From PALSA-1353 sp036267155 (GTDB lineage: Bacteria; Planctomycetota; Phycisphaerae; Tepidisphaerales; Tepidisphaeraceae), in NCBI GenBank assembly GCA_036267155.1, contig DATAWP010000031.1:62001-126000 (forward strand): a DNA stretch of 64,000 nt, given 5' to 3'. The notes below the pieces were generated by a model. It searched no databases. It saw nothing but the letters and a program-made list of their open reading frames with translations, and was not told the DNA's origin. Below, in pieces: positions 27,496 to 35,900 of the stretch. How positions within the stretch are numbered: the first letter of the stretch is position 1; each line of letters starts with the position of its first letter. The position numbers were made by a program, and so were the translations under genes.

Positions 27496-28443
27496 TTGCG
27501 AGCGATCGATTTATTTTGCGGCGCCGGCGGAAGCAGTTGGGGCGCGCGCTTGGCCGGTGCTAAGATGGTCGGCGCTTTCGATGCATGGGAGTTGGCAGGG
27601 CAAGTTTACAAAGACAATTTTCCCGACGCGCATTTTTTCCACGGGCGCCTGGAAGAGATGGATTTGCATCCCGTCGCCAAACGGCTTGGCAAAATCGACC
27701 TGATGCTTGCGTCCCCCGAATGCACGAACCACGGACCTGCGAAAGGAAATCGTCCCCGGTGTGAGAATAGTAAGAACACGGCTTTTCAGGTGACTCGTTT
27801 TGCCCGTACTTTGAAGCCAAGATGGATCGTTATCGAGAACGTCTCTTCGATGCGGCGATGGAATAGATACGAGGAACTCATCGCCAACCTCACCGACGTT
27901 GGATATCACATCCATCCGCAAATTCTGAATTCTGCCGAGTTTGGGATGCCCCAACGCCGGCGCCGCTTGTTCCTGCTCTGCGACTTGAAGAAGCAGCCAG
28001 ACCCCGTAAAATTACCTGCATCCACGGGCAAAACCGCTGCGGATATCGTTGACCTCAACGGTGCATATTCGTATTCACTGCTCCGTACCGACCGTCGCGC
28101 GAAAGCGACGATTGAGCGAGCAGATCGAGCAATCGACGAACTCGGCGACAAGGTGCCGTTCCTGCTTGTTTACTACGGCTCCGACCATGCCGGCGGTTGG
28201 CAGTCGTTGAATGCGCCCTTGCGCACGATCACCACTTTGGATCGATTCGCTGTCGTCAAGCCCGGCCCGGCCGGACACGTCATGCGAATGCTGCAAGTTC
28301 CTGAACTGAAGGCCGCAATGGGCATGCCCGACAAGTTTCATTTTCGGTTTGGCAGCCGGCGTGAACGGGTAAAGATGATTGGAAATGGCGTTTGCCCTCC
28401 GGTCATCAAACACGCGATTCAATCGCTCACTCTCCGCGGCTAA
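27496..28443 (+). CDS. C5 cytosine-specific DNA methyltransferase
   Basis: The enzyme transfers a methyl group from SAM to C5 of cytosine. Motif I IDLFCGAGGSS starts at residue 4. Motif IV carries the catalytic cysteine in a variant context, ASPECTNHG instead of the usual PPC. Motif VI ENVSSMRRW, motif VIII QRRRRLFLL and motif X GNGVCPPV are all present. The start is TTG 27496, directly ahead of motif I as usual. The spacer between motifs VIII and X is short, so the target-recognition region is compact (315 aa total). It leads a set with ATPase, receiver, nuclease and Vsr genes, suggesting a specialised R-M system. Confidence 0.9.
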   Translation: MRAIDLFCGAGGSSWGARLAGAKMVGAFDAWELAGQVYKDNFPDAHFFHGRLEEMDLHPVAKRLGKIDLMLASPECTNHGPAKGNRPRCENSKNTAFQVTRFARTLKPRWIVIENVSSMRRWNRYEELIANLTDVGYHIHPQILNSAEFGMPQRRRRLFLLCDLKKQPDPVKLPASTGKTAADIVDLNGAYSYSLLRTDRRAKATIERADRAIDELGDKVPFLLVYYGSDHAGGWQSLNAPLRTITTLDRFAVVKPGPAGHVMRMLQVPELKAAMGMPDKFHFRFGSRRERVKMIGNGVCPPVIKHAIQSLTLRG

Positions 28444-28448
28444 TTATT

Positions 28449-30704
28449 ATGGCAACGGCACTTTTAAATCCCGGTTCATCACTTAGGCCAAGAGCTCGTT
28501 TGCTTCGTACCCTTGGCGAGGAACTCATCAGCAACGAAGTCGTGGCGGTCATCGAGCTGGTGAAGAATTCATATGACGCTGACGCCACGCATGTCCTGAT
28601 TCGTTTCAACGGACCGCTTGAGCCAAAAAAAGGCTCAATCGAGGTGATCGACAACGGCACCGGGATGGAGCTGGAGACGGTCCGCACTGTTTGGATGGAA
28701 CCAGCAACGCCATCCAAGAGAGGAACGCTTCGACGTTCAAACAAGTATAAAAGACGTCTGCTCGGCGAAAAGGGCATTGGGCGCTTCGCATCCTCTCGCC
28801 TGGCCGACGAACTAGAGGTGATATCGCGGACAAAAAGCAACGCGCAAGAAGTCTACGGGATCTTCGATTGGCGGCAGTTCGATGACGAGGACAAATACCT
28901 AGACCAGATCGTGATCCTCTGGGACGAACGCACCCCCGTCGAGATAACGCCCGGCGGTGTGATTGGCCGTCTATGGGATGAAACGGATGAGCTTCCGCCC
29001 GCGAGACTCCGAGCTACCGGCACCGTTCTCAGAATGACCGGCCTCAAGCAAAAGTGGGAAGCTCAGCACTTTGAGGATCTGCGACGCTCGCTTGCCCGCC
29101 TAGTCTCGCCAAAACTGACCAAAAAGAAGCACGATGACAAGGACCCCGGGTTCGAAGTATCACTCGCTCTACCGCCCGAATTATCACAGTACAGCAGTAA
29201 GGTTGAACCGCCACCCATCCTCAAGCTTCCTCATTATGTGGTAAGCGGTTCTATGGCCGCCGACGGCTCTTTCGAGATGAGATATAGGATTCTCTCCGAA
29301 GGAATTGACAAGACGATTAAGGGTCAGCTCATGCGCATCAAGGATGCAGGGGGTCGTTTTGAACTCCGCGACGTACAGTCCGGCGATTCGACGAGTGACG
29401 ACAAGCCCAGTGAAACAAGAGCCATCGAGTGCGGCCCGATCGAGATCGAATTGCGGGTGTGGGATCGTGACGAGCTTGGCAACGTAGTCCAGAAGACTCA
29501 CTCAACGATCAAGGACATCCGCCGTGATCTCGACGCCGTCGCAGGCATAAACATATACCGCGACGGATTCCGTGTGCTACCATACGGAGAGCCCCAGGAT
29601 GATTGGCTTCGACTTGACTTGCGACGCGTGCAGAATCCAACACTTAGGCTTTCGAATAATCAAATCTATGGCGTTGTCTTGATCTCGGCAGACGCCAATC
29701 CCAAGCTGCGCGACCAGTCGAATCGCGAGGGATTGGACGAGAATCAAGCCGTCCAAGATCTGCGTGACGTCATGTCGGAACTTCTCAATCGGCTTGAGAC
29801 ATTGCGTTATACGGCGCGCCCCAGAGAGAATAAGAAAGGCGGCAGGCCAGTTGGCGGCCTTTTCGCCGGTTTCGACTTAGGACCGCTTACGGAATTTGTC
29901 ACAAAGCATTTGCCACAGGACACCCAGGCCAAGGCGCTGCTAGAAAAAACTGAGCAGCAATTCGGCAATCAACTCAAGGAAATCCAAACCGTTCTTGGGC
30001 GTTACCAGCGGCTAGCTACTCTGGGCCAGCTTATCGATCACGTCCTGCACGAGGGGCGGCAGCCGATTGCGACGATCAACAGTGAGGCGGCTCTAGGTCT
30101 GGATGACGTCAAAAGAGCTGACGCACTCGGGCCAAGCTTTGTCTCCAAAGCTGCGGGACGCTACACGGTCATCCGAAAACAAGGGGACGTGTTGGCAATC
30201 GCATTCAAAAGAATGGAGCCTTTCGGCGGCCGACGGCGCGGTCGTCCAACGCAACTATATCTTGAGGAGGTCATTCGAGATGCCCTCGGCATTTTTGCAG
30301 AAGACATATCGCGCCTAAATGTGAACACGTCATTACCGCGAACCCAGACTCTTGTACGAGTTGACCCGGCGGAGTTGCAGGAGGTTATTATCAACCTCGT
30401 GCAAAACAGCCTGTATTGGCTGGAGCAGGTCAATGAGTCCAAGCGGGAGATAGCAGTTGCCGTCGAACGAAAAGGGCCGGAACATGTCGATATACGCTTT
30501 TCGGATAGCGGCCCAGGCATACCCGAAGAGAATCGCGAAAGCATTTTTGAACCCTATTTTTCGACCAAGCCTGACGGTATCGGATTGGGACTCTCCATTG
30601 CCGGTGAAATAGTCAGCGACTACTACGAGGGTTCGCTTGAGCTGCTGAAGAGCGGCCCGCTCAGGGGCGCCAATTTTCTCATTACACTCAGGAAACGAGT
30701 ATGA
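28449..30704 (+). CDS. MORC/Hsp90-type ATPase fused to a histidine kinase
   Basis: A 751-aa protein with two GHKL ATP-binding regions. The N-terminal one has the N-box ELVKNSYDADA (E36-N40) and VIDNGTGM, as in MutL/Hsp90/MORC-like ATPases known beside R-M genes. The C-terminal third is a histidine kinase: a dimerisation helix with H534 in HEGRQP (H-E-x-x-x-P), then NLVQNS (N653), DSGPGIP (about 686-692) and GIGLGL (710-715). ATG 28449 lies 5 bp after the methyltransferase stop. The next gene, overlapping by 4 bp (ATGA), is a receiver. The domains are visible; a phosphorelay controlling restriction is inference. Confidence 0.85.
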   Translation: MATALLNPGSSLRPRARLLRTLGEELISNEVVAVIELVKNSYDADATHVLIRFNGPLEPKKGSIEVIDNGTGMELETVRTVWMEPATPSKRGTLRRSNKYKRRLLGEKGIGRFASSRLADELEVISRTKSNAQEVYGIFDWRQFDDEDKYLDQIVILWDERTPVEITPGGVIGRLWDETDELPPARLRATGTVLRMTGLKQKWEAQHFEDLRRSLARLVSPKLTKKKHDDKDPGFEVSLALPPELSQYSSKVEPPPILKLPHYVVSGSMAADGSFEMRYRILSEGIDKTIKGQLMRIKDAGGRFELRDVQSGDSTSDDKPSETRAIECGPIEIELRVWDRDELGNVVQKTHSTIKDIRRDLDAVAGINIYRDGFRVLPYGEPQDDWLRLDLRRVQNPTLRLSNNQIYGVVLISADANPKLRDQSNREGLDENQAVQDLRDVMSELLNRLETLRYTARPRENKKGGRPVGGLFAGFDLGPLTEFVTKHLPQDTQAKALLEKTEQQFGNQLKEIQTVLGRYQRLATLGQLIDHVLHEGRQPIATINSEAALGLDDVKRADALGPSFVSKAAGRYTVIRKQGDVLAIAFKRMEPFGGRRRGRPTQLYLEEVIRDALGIFAEDISRLNVNTSLPRTQTLVRVDPAELQEVIINLVQNSLYWLEQVNESKREIAVAVERKGPEHVDIRFSDSGPGIPEENRESIFEPYFSTKPDGIGLGLSIAGEIVSDYYEGSLELLKSGPLRGANFLITLRKRV

Positions 30705-31831
30705 GTGATGTACAACCGGGCACCAAGTGGCGATTCCTTATCGTGGAAGACATGGAGGATAAGGTTCGCCAACTACAGGAGATTGCACCGAGCTTCGTTG
30801 ATGCACCCGATGAGACCGAAGTCGAGGTATGTGCCACGTTCAGTCTAGCGGCGAAGCGACTGAAGACCGAGCGATACGATGTTCTGATTCTCGATCTAAA
30901 GGATGAGAGCGATAACACTCTGGAAGCCGAGTCAAATCCGGCTGGATTGGCAATATTTGCGGAGCTGAAGCAGACCCGATTTGTGCCGGTGATTTTTTAC
31001 ACGGCGCTAGCACACAAGGTGCGATCGGAGGAGACGAGCTTCGTCCGAGTGGTCGAGAAGACCGAGGATGTCACAAGAGTCAGAGACGAGGTACGTCGCG
31101 TGCTCGGTACCGGCCTTCCCTCTCTGACAAGACGCTTGGAGGAGATACAACGCAGCTACATGTGGGACTTTGTCAGTGCTCACTGGAAAGAGTTTCCACA
31201 GTTAGCCGATCAAGCCGACATTGCCTACTTGCTGGCGCGCCGTCTCGCGATTACGCTCGAAGCCACCGCTGGCGAGTTAGCCGCGAAGGTTGGCGGTGCT
31301 GGAGAAGCACCCGCGTCGACTGCTAAGTCACACCCGATGATAATGTATGTCGTCCCCTCGATTGGGCCCCATCCCAGAGCGGGCGACATCATCGCAGAAG
31401 AGATCGAAGGCCAGAGGGTTCACTGGCTAATACTGACGCCATCTTGTGATTTCGCGCAGAAGAAGGCTGATCATTTCACGATGGTAAAATGCGAGCGTCT
31501 GGCAGACCGTGAGGAATTCAAGAAGTGGGTCGCGGCGAATGATGACAAGACGAAAGCAGGCGTTGAGCAATTGATTTTGGACGGACGCGGTGACCGATAT
31601 AAGTTCTTACCAGGTTCATTTTTTCTTCCTGATTTAGTAGTGGATTTCCAGCAGCTTCGGACGATCGACATCGGCTCGATGGCAAAGTTCATGCAGATTG
31701 CGACAGTGGATAGTCCATTTGCGGAATCGATCGTCGCAAGGTTTTCTCGCTATTTCAATCGGCTGGGCACGCCGGACATCGACAAAACCGTTGTCATGAA
31801 CCGCCTCCAGGCGAAGCTACAGGTCAAATGA
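30701..31831 (+). CDS. Response-regulator receiver protein with novel C-terminal domain
   Basis: The N-terminal domain (about 10-135) has all receiver landmarks: acidic pair E16-D17 after FLIV, phospho-acceptor D65 in VLILDLKD, a conserved Thr in FYTAL and Lys in VVEK. The C-terminal 230 residues are not an HTH or other output domain I know; they contain HWLILTPSCDFAQKKADHF, reminiscent of a nuclease or ligand-binding fold with a conserved cysteine. The start overlaps the kinase stop, so the two are co-translated and very likely partners. The C-terminal domain may be the effector or a sensor of it. Confidence 0.8.
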   Translation: MSDVQPGTKWRFLIVEDMEDKVRQLQEIAPSFVDAPDETEVEVCATFSLAAKRLKTERYDVLILDLKDESDNTLEAESNPAGLAIFAELKQTRFVPVIFYTALAHKVRSEETSFVRVVEKTEDVTRVRDEVRRVLGTGLPSLTRRLEEIQRSYMWDFVSAHWKEFPQLADQADIAYLLARRLAITLEATAGELAAKVGGAGEAPASTAKSHPMIMYVVPSIGPHPRAGDIIAEEIEGQRVHWLILTPSCDFAQKKADHFTMVKCERLADREEFKKWVAANDDKTKAGVEQLILDGRGDRYKFLPGSFFLPDLVVDFQQLRTIDIGSMAKFMQIATVDSPFAESIVARFSRYFNRLGTPDIDKTVVMNRLQAKLQVK

Positions 31832-31867
31832 TCTCCGGCGAATTATGCTTCCGGGCCACTTCATACG

Positions 31868-32473
31868 TCAAGCCTGTCCCATCGCGTCGTGCTCGACATG
31901 CGACGTGTCCTTATGTTCCAACGGTGTTTCCGTCGCAGACCGCTCGTCCGGGATATCTAAAAGCGGGGAAACAGTAACGATCGCCTGCCCAACGGCCAAA
32001 CTCTTGCGTGAGATGCCGACGTACCAAGCATTCATGCGTCGATCCCACTGACGAACCTGGACGAACTGATCCCAGGACAGCCGATAGATTGCCTCGACCT
32101 CCAAAGCTTGGCTGAGGCGCACAATCAGTAAGTGCTCAAAAAGCTGCTTGTCACGTTCCGTTGCGTCCGGGTAGATCGTGCCTGTTTTCTTTGCGTCCAT
32201 GACGGTCTTAATCGAATATCGTTCTCCCTCGCGCGAAAGGGCATCGACGTTCTTTGTGCCGCGAGGAGCCCGAAGGAGTTTGGGCAGATTTTTCGTTGCA
32301 TTAAAGTGAGCGATGGCAAGACTCTCACCAATTTCACCGACACTAAATTTCAGTCCGCGCTTGCGTATTTCTGTGTCAATCCGCGCGCGAAGCCGGATCA
32401 GTTTTTCATCGCTGAGCTTGCCCAGTTCCGTGTCACCGGCGGATGGAAGATGATTGCGTCTGTTCTTTGCCAT
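31868..32473 (-). CDS. Candidate restriction nuclease, PD-(D/E)xK-like
   Basis: A 201-aa protein with a basic helical N-terminus and a core VDALSREGERYSIKTV, a degenerate D-xn-x-x-K pattern seen in some type II restriction enzymes (here SIK replaces ExK). The rest has an IVRLSQALEVEAIYRLSW beta-strand pair. It is convergent with the receiver gene and divergent from vsr. ATG 32473 is chosen over 32491 because the longer form would overlap the vsr start. Placement in an R-M island supports nuclease identity; the fold assignment is tentative. Confidence 0.55.
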   Translation of the reverse strand: MAKNRRNHLPSAGDTELGKLSDEKLIRLRARIDTEIRKRGLKFSVGEIGESLAIAHFNATKNLPKLLRAPRGTKNVDALSREGERYSIKTVMDAKKTGTIYPDATERDKQLFEHLLIVRLSQALEVEAIYRLSWDQFVQVRQWDRRMNAWYVGISRKSLAVGQAIVTVSPLLDIPDERSATETPLEHKDTSHVEHDAMGQA

Positions 32474-32489
32474 CGAACTGCATTGTACC

Positions 32490-32909
32490 ATGCTTCCCGT
32501 GGCTGACGTTCACACCCCACAGCAGCGAAGTCGTAACATGTCGGCCATCCGAGGCAAGGACACAAAGCCGGAAATGATCGTCCGCCGGATCGCCCACCGG
32601 CTAGGTTTTCGATTTCGCCTTCACCGCCGGGATCTTCCGGGGACACCCGATGTCGTATTTCCGAAGCTCCGCAAGATTATCAATATACATGGCTGCTACT
32701 GGCACATGCACGCCTGTCGCTGGGGTCGCGTTGTGCCGAAGACCAACGCTGCGTTCTGGCACTCCAAACGCACCGGCAATGTCGTGCGCGATGCCCGCAA
32801 CCTTCGTCTGCTTCGCCGTGATGGATGGAAGGTGTTGGCAATCTGGGAGTGCCAAACCGGCAACATCGGTGTACTCAGGCACAGAATCCTACGGTTTCTT
32901 TCAGCTTGA
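32490..32909 (+). CDS. vsr: Vsr very-short-patch mismatch endonuclease
   Basis: Vsr nicks T:G mismatches that arise when 5-methylcytosine deaminates, and so travels with C5 methyltransferases. The sequence shows RSRNMSAIRGKDTKPE, LPGTPDVVFP with the catalytic aspartate, zinc-site GCYWHMHAC and GWKVLAIWEC. Length 139 aa is normal. ATG 32490 precedes the family-typical N-terminus; its start codon lies only 16 bp from the divergent nuclease start, so promoters must overlap coding sequence. Confidence 0.93.
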   Translation: MLPVADVHTPQQRSRNMSAIRGKDTKPEMIVRRIAHRLGFRFRLHRRDLPGTPDVVFPKLRKIINIHGCYWHMHACRWGRVVPKTNAAFWHSKRTGNVVRDARNLRLLRRDGWKVLAIWECQTGNIGVLRHRILRFLSA

Positions 32910-32963
32910 CCGCTTCGCTTCAGTTTCTTCGGAGAGTACCATTTCTGCCGCATCGTCCGACTC

Positions 32964-35900
32964 TCATTTCTGGACGGATGTACCATAATCCTGGCCGACG
33001 ACATCTTGAGCGGTTGCGTCGTCCTCCCTTATTCGCCGACTCTTTGCAATACGCTCCTGAAAAGTTAGTTCGCGTCTCATTACGCAATCCTTATTCATGC
33101 TGGCGTCGTCAGCAGGAATCTCTGGCGATAGACCTCCGGAATTAGGCAGACTCGCAAATTCCGGCTCCAGCGACGTTGCTGTTGTCGGCACAACAGCGTC
33201 GGGTTCCGGCACATGATCTGAGACGGGACGGGTTTCCGTCCGACGGCGGATGCGGGCGGTGATCGGTTCTTCGGCGGAAGAGTGCGTGTGCCGAACTCGC
33301 TCTGGCGCGGCCGCGACGGTGTGTGCGGCCTTGATCGATTTGATGCGCCCGGCGAGCTCGGTAATCGTCCGTCCTGCTTCTTTTCCTTCCTTCTGGTGCG
33401 ATTCTGAAAGGCCAGCCTTGAGCTGGTCACGCAAGCCCGTCAGTTCGGACAGGTAGCCTTCATGCGTGAAGGGTTTGCCGAGCCTTACCTGATAATCGCG
33501 AAGCTGGCCTTCAGCAATGGCGAGGTTTTGCCGGACTTGGTCACATGCAGGGGTATACGAATCGGCCATCCGTTCCAATTCGTTCAGTACCGCGCGCGGC
33601 CCCGGAAACTGTCTCGCAAACATGGATTGTCGCGTCGCGTTGCCTTCCAGATAGGCATCGGGCGGGAATTGTGGACGAAGGACCAGACCGAAGGATAACC
33701 CGCGATAGGTGCCCAGCGGAACGCGGGTCGTCTCAACGATATGCTTTGACAGGCCGTCCAGTTTGCCGCTCAGGATGTCGGTAATGTCTTCCCGTGGGTA
33801 TGCCCGGCGATCGATCACGATTGCATCACTGGCGTGGGCTTTCACTGTGGCTGCATCCGACGATAAGTTGGTCAAATGCTCCGACATGCCGGCGATGCTG
33901 TCGGGCAAATTCCGAACCTTCCGCCGAGCGACGAATTGTTCATCGAGGTGGTTCTTCTTGAGGACGGAGAGGCGTTGCAGTTCCGCATCCGCTTCAGCGA
34001 GGGTCAATACCGCCGGATTTCCTGACGCAATCGCCTTTACCTCGGCATAAGAGAGTTCCTGGCCGCCGATGTCCTCGGCGCGGCGAGCGGTGTTGTCGCC
34101 GGTGATGACCTGCGAGATGAACCGGGCCTTGGTTTCCAGGGCTTGCCACATATAGGCGTCGAATGAGCCTTCGGTGACGTAGCGATAAATCGACACGTCC
34201 TTATTTTCGTTTCCCTGGCGGAGGATGCGGCCATCCCGTTGTTCGACCTCGGCCGGCTTCCACGGGGCGTCGAGGTGATGGAGGGCCACGAGGCGCTTCT
34301 GGACGTTGGTTCCAGTGCCCATTTTCTGCGTGCTGCCGATTAGCACTCGCACCGAACCATTCCTGACCTTCTCAAAGAGGGCCTGTTTCTTGGCGTCGGA
34401 GTCGGCGTCACCCATGGCGGCAATCTGGTCGCGGGGGATGCCGTGGGCGACCAGCTTTCGGATTACTTCATCGTAGGGCGAGTAGCCCCATGGCGTGGCA
34501 TTGACTCCCATGTCGGAAAAGATCATCTGCGTTCCGCGTGAGGCGGTCGTCCGGTCCCAGATGGCCGCGACGTTTTCGACAAGGCGGTTCCCCTTTGATC
34601 CGGGGAAGTCCGGTGCCGTGGCCGACAACATCCGTGCGTCGGTTGCTAGTTTGCGTCCATCCGTCGTGATGGCCAGCGCGTTGTCTTCCCTTGGGTCCAC
34701 TTTCTGCGAGCGGATGCGCTCGTACCGTTCAACCAGCTCCTGCTGGAGGGCACGCTGTTCATCAGACATCGGGCAGGCGACGACGATCGGCTTGCCCGTT
34801 TCCAATCCCGGCCGCGGCAGGTTCAGCATTTCGGCGGTCTGCACGTCGGAGAAGGATCGGAACATCTGCTGAAGTTCCGGCAGATTGGTAAACCTGGCGA
34901 ACCGGCTTCGCGGGCGCAGGCCCGCGCCGTCCGGTGTGATTTCCATGGTGTCCACCACTTCGCCAAATGTGGCGGCCCAGGCGTCGAAATGTTCCAGTCC
35001 CCGGCTTCGCAGGCCCTCGGGATCGAGAAATCGCTGCATCGTGAACATCTCGACCATCGTGTTGCTGATGGGAGTGCCGGTGGCGAAAGTCATCCCGTGG
35101 CCGGCATGTTGCTCATGGAGGTAATGGGCTTTCATGTACACGTCGAAGGCCCGCTCGGAGCCGCCGGTCTGGATGCCGGCGACTCGCTCCATCTTGGTGG
35201 GCGTCTCCAGGTTCTTGAAATAATGGGCCTCGTCGATGAAGACGTGATCGACGCCGAGTTCATCGAACACCAGCCCGTCATCTTTCTTGTCCTCCGCGAG
35301 CAGATCCTTCAGACGTTCGGCTCTGGCCGCTTTCTGCTTCTCGATGGCCTTGATGAGGTTGCGATTGGCGCCCTTGTCAGCGGCATGTTCGACGAGCAGT
35401 TCCTCATATTCGGCAATCTGATCCAAGAGAAAATTCTTTTGGTATTCCCGTGACATGCCGATCCGCTCAAAGCTGCTGTGGGTCACGATGATGCCATCCC
35501 ATTCGCCGCTGGCGATTTTGGCGGTTAGGAATTTGCGGCGGTCGCGGGTCAAATCCTCCTTGGCCGCGACCAGCAGCTTGGCGTTGGGGTAAAGCTGCAT
35601 GAATTCCCGTGAGAACTGTTCCAACAGATGATTGGGAACGACATACATCGGTTTCTTTATCAGCCCCGCCTGCTTCATCTTCATGCCGGTTGCGGCCATC
35701 GTGAATGTCTTCCCCGCACCCACTACATGGGCCAGTAACGTGTTGCCGGAACTCATGCCCCTCCACACGGCGTCGCTCTGGTGGGGCCGCAGTGTGAGGG
35801 CCTGATTCATGCCAGGAAAGTCCAGATGAGAACCGTCGAAGAGGCGGGGACGCAGGTTGTTGTAGATGTCGTTGTAAATGCGAACGAGGCGTTCCGTGCG

